From: Anaerolineae bacterium | GTDB lineage: Bacteria > Chloroflexota > Anaerolineae > 4572-78 > J111 | DNA: 64,000 nucleotides | Direction: 5' to 3' | Assembly (NCBI GenBank): GCA_016931895.1 | Contig: JAFGDY010000208.1 | Span: 1-64,000, forward strand | Part shown: piece after piece, positions 8,503 to 18,515 of the stretch | Position numbering within the stretch: position 1 is the stretch's first letter | Layout of the letters: every line of letters starts with the position of its first letter | Notes under the pieces: model-generated | Seen by the model: the letters and a program-made list of their open reading frames with translations, nothing else | Databases searched by the model: none | What the model was told of the DNA's origin: nothing | Made by a program: the position numbers and the translations under genes

Positions 8503-11500
8503 TTAGGGCAACAACAATGTTTGGACCGATTGTTCCACATTCAAAAAAACCAATAAAACCTGGGGTTCGCTGCCCAGTTGTTGGGCAACAGCCTGGCGAT
8601 AAGCCTGGACCTGCCGGTCGTAACCCTTTTCAGCAATGTATGTTTGCAGATTGACCTTTGGGGGCAGCCGGTCTGTTTTGAATTCAACAATCGTCCAGGG
8701 AGTATCGGGCGCGGTGCGGAACAACAGGTCTATGATGCCGCTGTGTAATTGCCCCTCCAGCATCAGGTTGTAGGGCACTTCGTGATGACGTTCGGCCACG
8801 GCTAATTGTTGGTAGAGTGGATGCGCTTGAAAACGGGCCAACAATCTGGCGGTCCGTTTTAAGGCTGTCTCAATGCTGACCGGATCGGTCAGCCCGGCAT
8901 CCAGGGCAAAGGGACGCAAGAAATCGGGAAAATCCTCTGCATCGGGAAAATGCCAGTAACGCAGGGCAATATGGGTAAGGCTGCCGACCACCCAGGCCGG
9001 CACATCGTATTCACTGTCCGGCACCACCCGCCAAACCCGGGGAGGAGGGTCACTCTCCCATTCCTGAAGTTTTTCATCCAACTCGGCAGAAGGGGGTAAA
9101 GTTAAGGGCGCCAAGAGATCAAGGGACAGCGGCCGGGAGACAGGAACCGGAGAACGGTCTTCAGACAAAACCAGGCCGATGTTTTTGGGAGGAGGATAAA
9201 CGGTACAACCCACCGCGCCGTTTTGCCAGGCCAGGGAGATAGTTTGGGCGGCGGCGGGCGGTTCGGCCAACTGTATTTCATTCAGGCCAACGACCCCGGC
9301 CAGGTCGGCCAGCCAGCCGCTGCCTTGAAGTTGAACGGCAGTTTGTTTGGCCGTACTCAATTTTACATTGCCGGAAACAATAATCTTTTCCTGGGCCCGC
9401 GTGACAGCCACGTAGAGCAACCGCCGTTCCTCGGCTGCCTTTTGTTCCGCCTCGCGGTAACTGGCCAGGCGAAAGATAGCCGGTTGGGTTTCGGCATTGG
9501 CCAGGTTTAGGGCCAGCCCCAATTCCTGATCCAGGTAAAAGGGTATGGCGTGAAAACCGCCGGTATAGCCGGCATCGGCCAACACCACCACCGGGAACTC
9601 CAGACCTTTGGCTTTGTGAATGGTCATCAATTGCACAGCACCACCCGCTTCGGTAGGAGCCTCGCTCTCCCGCGCGCCAACGTCGCTTAGCGCCTCAAGA
9701 TATTCCAAAAATTCGGAAATATTGACCACTTCGCTGCGGTGGGCGTCGGCCAGCAGTTTGTCAACATTTCGGCGCAACCGCTCTCCGCCGGGAACCAGCC
9801 GCAGAATGGCCCGGTAATGCGTTTCATCCAAAAAACGTTTGAGCACCTGGGCCACCGAGACCCGTCCCACCTGGGCGTGCAAGGCGCCAATCATCCGGCA
9901 GGCAAAAGCAGCTCGCTGTTGTTCATCTTTAGCCAACGCGGCCAGCGCCTGGCCATTGTGTAAAGCCGGCCAAAAAGAACGGCGGGTATTGTCTTCGGCC
10001 CAACGCAATTGATAAAGGGCCGCATCGCTAAGGCCAATGGCGGGCGAACGAAGCAACCCGGCCAGGGCCAGGTCGTCGGTGGGATCGGCGATTGCGGCCA
10101 GGGCATTGAGTAAATCGCGTACTTCCGGCCGGTTGTAAAAACCGCGCCCGGCAATGGTCACAAAAGGAATGCCCACCTGCTCCAGGGCGTCTTCATACAC
10201 GCCAAAGGCCGTACTGGCCCGGAAGAGCAGAGCCACGTCCTGCCAGTAGATTTGGCCGGCAGCATGCAGTTTATGCAAATGATCCGCCAGGCCAACAGCG
10301 GCGGCCCGCCGACCTTCATTTTTGTCCGCACCCAGGCCAAGTTGAAATTCAAGATAAGGGGATTTTATACCCTGGCGCGGCTCCTGGCGAAAGGCGACCA
10401 GCGGGGCAAAGGGCACCTCAAAGGGGCGGACGGGGTCATCTTCGGCGAGCATCAGGGGCGACAAAAGCACGTTGGTCAGGCCAACCAGGGCGCTGTGCGC
10501 CCGGAAGGTCAGGTCAAAATTAATAAGAGCGCCCCCTGCCGCCTGAATATCCGTTTGCACCTGACGAAAAACGGCCACGTCCGCACCGCGAAACCTATAG
10601 ATGGATTGTTTGGCGTCGCCAACCACGAACAGGGAAGACTGGGAGATAGGAGAGTTGGGAGATAGTACTTGTCTATTCCTTTTTTTCGCCCCCTCCCCAT
10701 TTTGAGCAGGCACTGCGGTTTCAGCCGGCTCAAAACCGGCCAGGGCGTACACAATCTCCCGCTGGCGTTGGTTGGTATCCTGGAATTCGTCCACCAGCAG
10801 CACGGCCTGAATCTCCTGTTGCCAGCGAGCGCGGACAGATTCATGGCCGACTAATAAGCGAACGGTCATCTGCTCCAGGTCGTCAAAATCAAGGGCCTGG
10901 GCATTGTTTTTGTAGCCCCGGTAAACGGCGCATGTGTACTCAAACAAACGCCGCACCAGGGGCAGCAGGGCGGCGGCCTGCATGTCAAGCGCCCAGCTCG
11001 GCGGTTTTTTGGGGTCAACCAGGCGACCGATCACCTGGTCAAAATGGTCGCGCAGGGCGCGCATAGCTTCTCGCGCCGCCTCAAGATCGGCTGCCGCCCA
11101 GTTGCCTTTTTGCCCGCCGGTGGAAACGGCACCTCGCAGGGCCACCAACGCCTCAAATACAACCGGCCAGTCCCGATTGGCCTGGGCTTGAGCGGCCCGG
11201 TCCCAACAGGCCAGCACCGCCCGACGGGCGACCTCCAGTTTGTCATCCTCATTTTGGGACTGTAAGGCAGCCAGCGTTCGTAGGGATTCTGACCAGGCGG
11301 GCCAGGCCAGGCGGATGGCCAACCAATGGTTCAATACGGCGGACCACTCTGCCAGAAGTTGATCATCCGGTTTTGCGGCCAGGGTGGATTCGGCATCCAG
11401 ACGACGCGCCAGCAATTCCGCCAACAAATCACGCAGTTGCCCTTCCTGGAAAAAACTGAACAACTGCGCCACTTCCGGCTGAGTGGTCACCCAGGCCAAC

Positions 11501-11958
11501 CCCTCTTCCACCGCGTGCGCCTGCCAGAGGGCGCTTTGACCCTCGTCCAGCACGACAAAGCCTGGGTCAAGACCGGCCTCAACGGGGTGGGTGCGCAGAA
11601 TGACGGCGCATAGGCCGTGAATAGTGCTAATGCGGGCCGAGTCCAGGGCGCTGAATACTTCTTGCCACAACTGCCGGTCAGGGGTCGCTTCTGCCTGCGC
11701 CAACCACTGCGCGGTGAGGCCGCGCACCCGGTTACGCATTTCGCGGGCAGCTTTGTCGGTGAAGGTGATGGCCACCAGAGAGCGCAGCGGAAATTTCGAC
11801 TCCAACAGAGAAAGATAGCGTCCCACCAGGGCCCGCGTTTTGCCCGACCCCGCCCCGGCAGTAACGGAGATAGCTGTGTCGCGGGCCGTGGTTGCGGCCA
11901 GTTGGTCGTTGGTGAGTTGAAAGAGGGAGAGAATGGAAGAATTATCTTTCGTCGCCAT
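8503..11958 (-). CDS. addA: AddA-type helicase/nuclease subunit
   Basis: A 1151-residue UvrD-like superfamily 1 helicase with a C-terminal nuclease, matching AddA of the AddAB double-strand break end-resection complex (the RecBCD analogue). Motifs in order: Q-motif region, Walker A TAGAGSGKT (Lys40), Walker B VDEFQDTNQRQ, GDAKQSIYRFRGA, the long 2B insert, MTIHKAKGLEFPVV (motif V) and YVAVTRAQEK (motif VI). The PD-(D/E)XK nuclease has GIIDLLF and IVEFKTDR near the C-terminus. It begins three bases after the stop of the AddB gene, so the two are co-translated. The linker around residues 415-430 is low-complexity. Subunit assignment rests on gene pairing plus motifs. Confidence 0.92.
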   Translation of the reverse strand: MATKDNSSILSLFQLTNDQLAATTARDTAISVTAGAGSGKTRALVGRYLSLLESKFPLRSLVAITFTDKAAREMRNRVRGLTAQWLAQAEATPDRQLWQEVFSALDSARISTIHGLCAVILRTHPVEAGLDPGFVVLDEGQSALWQAHAVEEGLAWVTTQPEVAQLFSFFQEGQLRDLLAELLARRLDAESTLAAKPDDQLLAEWSAVLNHWLAIRLAWPAWSESLRTLAALQSQNEDDKLEVARRAVLACWDRAAQAQANRDWPVVFEALVALRGAVSTGGQKGNWAAADLEAAREAMRALRDHFDQVIGRLVDPKKPPSWALDMQAAALLPLVRRLFEYTCAVYRGYKNNAQALDFDDLEQMTVRLLVGHESVRARWQQEIQAVLLVDEFQDTNQRQREIVYALAGFEPAETAVPAQNGEGAKKRNRQVLSPNSPISQSSLFVVGDAKQSIYRFRGADVAVFRQVQTDIQAAGGALINFDLTFRAHSALVGLTNVLLSPLMLAEDDPVRPFEVPFAPLVAFRQEPRQGIKSPYLEFQLGLGADKNEGRRAAAVGLADHLHKLHAAGQIYWQDVALLFRASTAFGVYEDALEQVGIPFVTIAGRGFYNRPEVRDLLNALAAIADPTDDLALAGLLRSPAIGLSDAALYQLRWAEDNTRRSFWPALHNGQALAALAKDEQQRAAFACRMIGALHAQVGRVSVAQVLKRFLDETHYRAILRLVPGGERLRRNVDKLLADAHRSEVVNISEFLEYLEALSDVGARESEAPTEAGGAVQLMTIHKAKGLEFPVVVLADAGYTGGFHAIPFYLDQELGLALNLANAETQPAIFRLASYREAEQKAAEERRLLYVAVTRAQEKIIVSGNVKLSTAKQTAVQLQGSGWLADLAGVVGLNEIQLAEPPAAAQTISLAWQNGAVGCTVYPPPKNIGLVLSEDRSPVPVSRPLSLDLLAPLTLPPSAELDEKLQEWESDPPPRVWRVVPDSEYDVPAWVVGSLTHIALRYWHFPDAEDFPDFLRPFALDAGLTDPVSIETALKRTARLLARFQAHPLYQQLAVAERHHEVPYNLMLEGQLHSGIIDLLFRTAPDTPWTIVEFKTDRLPPKVNLQTYIAEKGYDRQVQAYRQAVAQQLGSEPQVLLVFLNVEQSVQTLLLP

Positions 11959-11961
11959 TAT

Positions 11962-14900
11962 CTACCAGCCTTTGGCCTGATACTGCCAACAAAATTTAAC
12001 TCCCGGACAGTGGCCGGGACAACCGGCGGGCGGCGGCAAGGGCGCAAACCAACCGGCCCGCACTCCGGCGATATGCTTAAAAGCATGATTGATGGCTGTG
12101 TTGAGCGCCCCGGCCACGCCGCCCTCAAATTTTTCAAGCTTGAGGCTGCTGGCTTTGGCCGAGCCGATGTGCCAGTAAAAACCATCGGCAATGTCGCCCA
12201 GGTGCAGCGCCTGGCGAGCAGCTAGGGCATAAAAGGCAATTTGTAAACGACGCCCCTCCACCAGGTCACGGGCAACGATGGGGGTAGCGCCTGATTTGTA
12301 ATCAATGATACACAAACGGCCATCGGCGGTTTGGTCTATCCGGTCAATGAAACCGCGCACTCTAAACTCATCTCCGTCACGTTGAACCACCAAAGGCGGT
12401 TCATCTTTCAGGCCAAAGGTCTGCTCCTGGGCCAACGGCGTATTGAGGGCGGTCACTTCGGCCAAAGCGGCCAGGGTTTTGGCCATGATTTGTTCCAATT
12501 CGCGCCGCTGCACGGCCCACAAAGCTGTGGGCCGGAAACCGTATACAGCCGGAGCTTTATCAAAAATTTCTTGGGCCACCGCAGGCAACAGGTCCAGTAA
12601 ATGTTCACTATCCGCCGGAGTATCGGCGACCCGGCGGTAGACCTCTTCCAAAATCTCGTGGTACATACTGCCCAGGATGAACACGTCGAAGCCCTCGGCC
12701 GGCGCCCGGCGCAATTCCAGGCCCAAATCTAACCATAGCCAAAAATGGTGCGGGCAAAGGCCATAGGCCTCCAAACGGGTAGCGCTCCACACGTGTTCAG
12801 GGCCGTAAACAGCCGTGAGCCGGTTGGACAAAGCAGACAAATCCCCCTCAAAAGGACCTTGCGGTGCAACGGCCAGGCGGGTTTGCAGCACAGCCACCCC
12901 CTGAACGGTTCGGGCGGCGGCGGCGGCTAATTTCTGCTCACCCTGGTCAAACTCGGCCGGTTCAAGTTGGGCCACCAAACCGCCCTGCACAAACTCTTGC
13001 GGCGAGGCCGACTCGCTTAAACCCGGCGGGGCTTCCGGCCGGATGTGTTCCGGCGGCGGTTGGTCAAACAAGCCGTACACTTGCGACCAATAGGGCGACG
13101 GCTCCCACGGTTGGCCGTCGTCGGCCAGGTAGGGGCGGCAGAGGAACAGCTTTTCCCGGGCGCGGGTCACGGCCTGGTAAAAAAGGGTGATCTCATCGCC
13201 TCGCAGGCGATTTTCCAGCGCAGACAGGCCGGCCAGGCGCAGGGCGCGGCGATCTTCTTCGCGCAGCAAAATGTCTTCCCGTTCGGGCCGGGGAAATTCG
13301 CCTTCGGCCAGGCCAAGCAACGCCACGGCCTTGAACGATAATCCCCGCGCGTCCAACGCCGACAGCACCGGCAGGGCCGCCTCCGGGGGGTCGGGCGGGG
13401 GCAGGGCGTAGGTAGCGCCCTGAACCGCGCCTTGCAGTTCCTGGTAAAATTGATCATATGTGATCTCAGGCGGGCTGGGAGAGGATGAACTCTGGCGCAA
13501 CGACGCTTCGGCCAGCACCAAGCCGCGCAGCGCATCTTTGAAAGCGCGCAGAGCCGCAATATCACGGAAGGCTGTGGCTGATACGGCCCTGGCGCGGTTG
13601 ACGAGACCAAGACTTTTTGCTTCTCCTTTTGAGGGAGAGAGGGTATCAATTTCCAATTTTGGGTCATCGCCGATGAGGTTTTCCACAAAAGCGGCGTACC
13701 GGCGCAGGGTGGTTTGGGGGGGCGGCGTGAGACGGCCCACAAAGGCCTCAAAAGCCTGTTGCAAAGCCAGGGCTTGGGTGTGGAGAAGCTGACCGGCGGA
13801 AAGGGCATCTTCGTCGTCTCGCGCTTCAAGGTTTGAGTGTTTAGACACTTGCGCTTGCAAAGCTTCCCGCCATTGATCAAGGCCTCGGATCACCAATCCC
13901 CGCCGGGCGACAACGTCGAGATGGTCGGCATGGGGAGTTCCCACGCCGGGGGCCAGGTTTTCAAAATAGGGGCTGCGCCAGGCGTCAACCATCCGACGAC
14001 GAGGCCAATTACCGTCAAGACTATCACTTTGGGCAGGCAGCGCCAACAACGAGAGCAGCGCCGCCACTGCGGGATTGGCGGCCAGGTTCAAACGCTCCCG
14101 GAGACGCAGGGTCAAACCAAATTCAGCCGCTACCTCCTCAATAAAGGGAGAGTAAGGGGTCAAATCACGGGCAATCAGGGCCACATCGGCGGGGGCCAGC
14201 CGGTCTCTGACCAGGCGGGCCTTCAGCCAACGCAGGGCGGCGCGGGTTTCTTCGGCTCGATTTTGGGCTTCGACAAAGGTGACGCTTGTCTGGGCAAGTT
14301 CTGCTTTTAAGGGGGCGGCGTGAGGATTAAAAAGGTTCGCTTCCAGGTGGGTCAGCGCAGCCGGAGACGGTGAAACAGATTCTTGGGGCAGCGGTTCCGG
14401 CTCAAGTTTTAAGGCTTCGCTGACGGCTTGCAAGGCCCGGGTAAAACGGCGCAAAGCCGGGCGGGCAGCGGTTCCGGCGGAGGCGAAAGCTGTGGCCGGG
14501 TCGCCGGTTAAGGTGATGATGGTTTCGGCGGCGCGTTGGGCCAAAGATTTGAGCACGTCTAACTGGGTGGGATTAAATTCGTCAAAGCCGTCAACAATGA
14601 GCAAGCGCAGGTGGCGTCCTAAATCGGGCTGGCGTTCCAGGGCCAGGGCGGCCAGCCAGCCCCGGCCTTCCGTGTCGGCCCAGCGGTAATCGAGCAGCCA
14701 ATCCTGGTAGATGGCGTATATGTCGGCCAATTCGGTGAGGCGGGGTTGCTGATGGGGCAGCGATTGGATGGCCTGGCGGAACGCCTCCCGCCGGATGCCG
14801 GCCCGTTTGAGTTCTTCCACCAACGAGCGCAGGGTCACTACAAAACCCGGTTTATCGCGTAGGGGGGCATAATAAGACAAACGGCCTTCATCGGTAAGCC

Positions 14901-15192
14901 GGGTGACGATGCTGCGCAACAGGTGATATTGCACGGGTTCGGGCAGGCATGGCTCCAGTTTACCGGCCCAGGCCAATATTTCGGCGTAGAGGCCGTAAAA
15001 GGTTTGTAACTGCACGCCCAGGGCACCCCCAGCGGCGCTCAAGCGGTAGCGGAAGGCGTTTACCTGGGCCTGGTTGGGGAGGATAACCTCAATAGAGGTC
15101 AGGGGGTCAGCAACGCGAACCTGGCGGATACGCTCCAGGGTATAGGCGGTTTTGCCGCGTCCGGCCGGGGCCAGGTAAAGGTGGATCGTCAT
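11962..15192 (-). CDS. addB: AddB-type helicase-like/nuclease subunit
   Basis: A 1076-residue partner of AddA. The N-terminal Walker A is APAGRGKT (Lys14); the rest of the helicase-like core is divergent, as is usual for AddB. The C-terminal PD-(D/E)XK nuclease shows RVRGFIDRID and IIDYKSGATP. Four cysteines fit the AddB iron-sulphur cluster: one in YGLCPHHFW before the nuclease motifs and three in CPGHCPGVKFC at the extreme C-terminus. Proline-rich low-complexity stretches occur around residues 270-290 and 580-610. It is read before addA and after the SNF2 gene. A heptad-repeat hairpin lies in the gap upstream. Confidence 0.88.
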   Translation of the reverse strand: MTIHLYLAPAGRGKTAYTLERIRQVRVADPLTSIEVILPNQAQVNAFRYRLSAAGGALGVQLQTFYGLYAEILAWAGKLEPCLPEPVQYHLLRSIVTRLTDEGRLSYYAPLRDKPGFVVTLRSLVEELKRAGIRREAFRQAIQSLPHQQPRLTELADIYAIYQDWLLDYRWADTEGRGWLAALALERQPDLGRHLRLLIVDGFDEFNPTQLDVLKSLAQRAAETIITLTGDPATAFASAGTAARPALRRFTRALQAVSEALKLEPEPLPQESVSPSPAALTHLEANLFNPHAAPLKAELAQTSVTFVEAQNRAEETRAALRWLKARLVRDRLAPADVALIARDLTPYSPFIEEVAAEFGLTLRLRERLNLAANPAVAALLSLLALPAQSDSLDGNWPRRRMVDAWRSPYFENLAPGVGTPHADHLDVVARRGLVIRGLDQWREALQAQVSKHSNLEARDDEDALSAGQLLHTQALALQQAFEAFVGRLTPPPQTTLRRYAAFVENLIGDDPKLEIDTLSPSKGEAKSLGLVNRARAVSATAFRDIAALRAFKDALRGLVLAEASLRQSSSSPSPPEITYDQFYQELQGAVQGATYALPPPDPPEAALPVLSALDARGLSFKAVALLGLAEGEFPRPEREDILLREEDRRALRLAGLSALENRLRGDEITLFYQAVTRAREKLFLCRPYLADDGQPWEPSPYWSQVYGLFDQPPPEHIRPEAPPGLSESASPQEFVQGGLVAQLEPAEFDQGEQKLAAAAARTVQGVAVLQTRLAVAPQGPFEGDLSALSNRLTAVYGPEHVWSATRLEAYGLCPHHFWLWLDLGLELRRAPAEGFDVFILGSMYHEILEEVYRRVADTPADSEHLLDLLPAVAQEIFDKAPAVYGFRPTALWAVQRRELEQIMAKTLAALAEVTALNTPLAQEQTFGLKDEPPLVVQRDGDEFRVRGFIDRIDQTADGRLCIIDYKSGATPIVARDLVEGRRLQIAFYALAARQALHLGDIADGFYWHIGSAKASSLKLEKFEGGVAGALNTAINHAFKHIAGVRAGWFAPLPPPAGCPGHCPGVKFCWQYQAKGW

Positions 15193-15373
15193 CAGTAATC
15201 AATCTTTAAAGTAACTACTCACCGCTCAAGCCAAATGACGCCATAAACAGACGACCAATGACCAACGACGAACGATCATTCTGACGAACGAACAATGACC
15301 AATTTTTACCGTTCGTCGTTGGTCGTTTGTCATTGGTCGGAAGGGGTCCTGGCCAAAGCAATAAACTCTCAAA
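15193..15373. repeat. Heptad-repeat hairpin array, copy A (core 15251-15341)
   Basis: The gap between the SNF2 and AddB genes is filled by runs of a 7-base unit, GAC-(C/G/A)-AA-(C/T), in both orientations. A perfect 15-bp inverted repeat GACCAACGACGAACG (15260-15274) pairs with its complement at 15310-15324, and a further heptad run lies between the arms (15283-15303). Related arrays are at 19484-19538, 22416-22454 and 60524-60581. It does not encode protein. Function unknown. Confidence 0.8.
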
Positions 15374-18226
15374 TCACAATCCCGCCTCCGCCACCAACTC
15401 GTAACCTTTGTTGACCAAATCCTGTACCGTCTCAATCAGGTTTTCGGCGGTTTCAATTGAAGGCGGCGGAGCTTCTTCCTCGTCGCCGGGCGGCGCGGTC
15501 AATTCGCGGACATGGGCCAGGCGGGCAGCCAGGCTTTCGTCAATCCGTTTGCTTTCCACCAATTCAGCTTGCACCAGGCGCGGCGAAGGCAGCTCGGGGC
15601 CGGGTTCGCGGTCTTTAACCAGGGTCAAATGAGCGGTCAAAGCCCAACCCAGGGCCTGGTGGATGGGGCGCATCACTTCTTCTGGAAAACCGCCTTGCAA
15701 CACCACCCGGGCCAGTTGCAGGCGTTTGCCGGCGGTATCCAGACCTTCGCGGGCTTTTTGCAGGCGGCGGGTATCGGCTTCGCGGACGGCAGCCGGGGCG
15801 GGCATAGAGGGGGCGCGGTAGAGATCGCCTTCGGCCTGGGGGCCGGGCTGTTCGATGGCTCCGCCGGTAAGGGCCAACAAGGCGCGATAACCTTCTTGTT
15901 CCATCAGGTGCAGGCCGGGGATTGTGGTCGACTCGTCTGCGCTGAAATGTTGGGTTAACAGTTTCTCAATCTGGGGCCGCAAATCGGCAGGGGTTTTGTC
16001 AACCACCACCAAAATGTTGCCGTTGGCTTGAGCGCCGGGGAGGTGAGGCGCGCGGCGCACCAGCATAATCCGGCCAGGGAAATGGCCCACCAGTAAATCG
16101 GCAAAGGCGCGCAGGGTTGGCGTGGCTGCCGGCTCCGGCGCGGCCTTGGGCGCCAGGTCCACCTTCACTTCCACCGGCGGCGCGCCCAACATTTCATCCA
16201 GCTTTTGCATCAAACTCTGGCCGGTATCGTGGAAGGTGATGGAATCGGGCGCTTCTTCGCTGCCAAAAACTCCGGCAAAAACGTCACGTTTGGCGGCCAG
16301 GGTATCGAGCATGCGCTCCTCGATGGTGCCTTTGGCCACCAAGTTGATGACGTTGACCGTATGCGGCTGGCCGTGGCGATGGGCGCGGGCAATGCGCTGG
16401 TCGAGCACCGCCGGATTCCAGGGCAAATCAAGATTGACGACCAGGCTGGCCGCCTGCAAATTCAGGCCCACACCGCCGGCATCAGTTGAGAGGAATACTT
16501 TGCACTGGTCGTCGTTAAAAAAACGTTCAATCAGCGCGCCGCGTTTGGGCGTGGGCACGTCACCGCTGAGGGTCACGTGGCCCAGATTGAGCCGGTTCAG
16601 CACGGGATAGGTCAGGTGGAGCATGGTGGTCCACTGGCTGAAGAGGATGGCCTTGTGACCGTTATTGGCCACTTCGTCGTCGAGGATTTCTGCCAATTCT
16701 TGCAGCTTGGGCGAGGTTTTTTCGCGCTCTTTTTCCGGCAGGTGAGGATCATGCAGGGCCAGGGCGTTGCAGATGAGGCGCATTTTGACCAGCGCGCCAA
16801 GCAGGATTTGGTGCTCTTTGGGCGTTAAGGGCCGGCGGCGGGCGGTGGCAATGAGTTTGGCCACGGTGTTACGGTATTCGTCGTAGGCTTTCCACTGGGG
16901 GTCGGTCATGGGCACAAAAAAGTTGCTGTCAATCCGTTCCGGCAGGTCTTTCAACACTTCATCCCGCACCCGGCGCAGCACATAGGGCGAGATTTCATGG
17001 CGCAGTTCTTCCAAATTTTTGTAGCCCAGCACTTTGTAGGAACCGGAGGAGCGACGCTCTACCTGGAAAAAACGTTGATTGAACCGCCACAACGGGCCAA
17101 GGATGTTGGGGTCAATAAATTGGAAAATACTGTAGAGTTCGTCCAGCCGGTTTTCCAACGGCGTGCCGGTCAACACAAAAGCGTAGGGGCTGCGCAAACG
17201 TTTGACGGCGTCGGCAGTTTTGGTGCGCCAGTTTTTAATGCGCTGGGCTTCGTCAAGGATGATGAGATCGGGCCGCAGGCTGCGCAGGTCTTCCTCGTCG
17301 CGCAGCACCAATTCGTAATTGATGATGTTAAAGAAAGCCGGGTTGTGGTAGGAGTTGCGGCGGGTGGTCAGGTCGCCTTCGATGACCTCCGCGGGAAAAG
17401 AGGTGAATCGTTTGATCTCGCGCGCCCACTGGTGTTTGAGCGAGGCAGGACAAACAACCAACACTCGCTGGATGTCGCGCAATTGGTTGAGCAGGCTGCT
17501 GGCGGCGATGGCCTGCACGGTTTTACCCAAGCCCATATCGTCGGCCAGCATGGCCCGGCGGCCAAAAGCCAGGTGCATAGCGCCCTGCTCCTGGTAAGGA
17601 TAAAGGGGCGTGGAAAGCAGATTGAGGGAACGCTGGCCACGCTCGATTTGCTCTGTGAACCATTCTTTCTGGCGTTGAATGGCCTCAATGTCTTGCAGGC
17701 GCTCTAAATAACTGTATACTTCGGGCGTGATTTGAATAGAGTCGCGTTGCGCGGCGGACAGAGCCTCGATGTCTTGCAGCAGGGCGGGTAGGGTTTTGGT
17801 GACCGAGCCGGTGAGCAGACCGTCGGCGTCAAAATAACGATGCAGGGTTTCGCGCAAGGCTGATTTTTCCGGCAGGGGGAGGGTGATCCGCACGGTGGTT
17901 TCTTCGGCGTGGTGCAGAAAAATTTGGGATACAGGCGGCCGTTGGGCGGCTACTGCGTCCCACTGATCGCCCAGATTCTCTTTGAGGTGGAGCAGGACCG
18001 CTTCGATATGCTTACAAGTGCCCAACAAGTTGGTTTTATAATCGGCGCAGGAGCAACTATTGAGCAAATCCGTTAAAGAGCGAATCTGAACCCGGTAGGT
18101 TTGTTTGGATTGTGAGGTCACGTCAAAAAGGCTATAAACGGGCTGGCTGCCTTTGTTTTCAATAGCGGCAATATCTTCAGTAGCGCGTTTGCGGCGGCGC
18201 TCGATCTGTTCTTGGACGTCAACCAT
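15374..18226 (-). CDS. SNF2-family helicase with SWIM zinc finger
   Basis: A 950-residue DEAD/SNF2 ATPase. An N-terminal SWIM finger reads CSCADY...GTCKHIEAVL (about residues 60-85). The SNF2 core has DDMGLGKTVQAIA (Walker A), LIILDEAQRIKNW (Walker B, DEAQ), LTGTPLENRLDELYS, then helicase C motifs ILFSQWTTML, TDAGGVGLNLQ and DQRIARAHRHGQPHTV. A C-terminal region of about 250 residues is not recognised. The start at 18226 is chosen over 18256 because AAGGAG lies six bases before it. SNF2 proteins remodel protein-DNA complexes; here the location directly upstream of addB-addA suggests a role in DNA repair or in clearing proteins from DNA. This functional link is inference. Confidence 0.92.
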   Translation of the reverse strand: MVDVQEQIERRRKRATEDIAAIENKGSQPVYSLFDVTSQSKQTYRVQIRSLTDLLNSCSCADYKTNLLGTCKHIEAVLLHLKENLGDQWDAVAAQRPPVSQIFLHHAEETTVRITLPLPEKSALRETLHRYFDADGLLTGSVTKTLPALLQDIEALSAAQRDSIQITPEVYSYLERLQDIEAIQRQKEWFTEQIERGQRSLNLLSTPLYPYQEQGAMHLAFGRRAMLADDMGLGKTVQAIAASSLLNQLRDIQRVLVVCPASLKHQWAREIKRFTSFPAEVIEGDLTTRRNSYHNPAFFNIINYELVLRDEEDLRSLRPDLIILDEAQRIKNWRTKTADAVKRLRSPYAFVLTGTPLENRLDELYSIFQFIDPNILGPLWRFNQRFFQVERRSSGSYKVLGYKNLEELRHEISPYVLRRVRDEVLKDLPERIDSNFFVPMTDPQWKAYDEYRNTVAKLIATARRRPLTPKEHQILLGALVKMRLICNALALHDPHLPEKEREKTSPKLQELAEILDDEVANNGHKAILFSQWTTMLHLTYPVLNRLNLGHVTLSGDVPTPKRGALIERFFNDDQCKVFLSTDAGGVGLNLQAASLVVNLDLPWNPAVLDQRIARAHRHGQPHTVNVINLVAKGTIEERMLDTLAAKRDVFAGVFGSEEAPDSITFHDTGQSLMQKLDEMLGAPPVEVKVDLAPKAAPEPAATPTLRAFADLLVGHFPGRIMLVRRAPHLPGAQANGNILVVVDKTPADLRPQIEKLLTQHFSADESTTIPGLHLMEQEGYRALLALTGGAIEQPGPQAEGDLYRAPSMPAPAAVREADTRRLQKAREGLDTAGKRLQLARVVLQGGFPEEVMRPIHQALGWALTAHLTLVKDREPGPELPSPRLVQAELVESKRIDESLAARLAHVRELTAPPGDEEEAPPPSIETAENLIETVQDLVNKGYELVAEAGL

Positions 18227-18439
18227 GGTGTGCTCCTTTTTCATAAAAACCGGCAAAGATAACGACCCATTGTGCGTAATTCTGCCGGGTGTTTTTTAAG
18301 ACGTGTTGCGTAGACGGAAGACAGTGTACGCAGCATTTATTCAAACTGAACGAGGCAGGCTAATTACAACCAACCGGCTGAGATATTTTAACACGCTTGT
18401 TTATTTGGAGCTAAATTGGGGAGAACGTATCAACAATAT

Positions 18440-18468
18440 TTGACACAGACACCGTTGAAGTTTATCAT
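18440..18468 (+). promoter_or_regulatory. Sigma70-type promoter for the DUF364 gene
   Basis: Perfect TTGACA (18440-18445), a 17-base spacer and TATCAT (18463-18468). Transcription would start near 18475, about 40 bases before the ATG at 18516. It lies in the gap that separates minus-strand genes on the left from plus-strand genes on the right. Confidence 0.6.
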
Positions 18469-18515
18469 TCAAAGTCAACAACAGTGAATTTTAGAGGAAT
18501 GGCGGGCAGTTAGAC

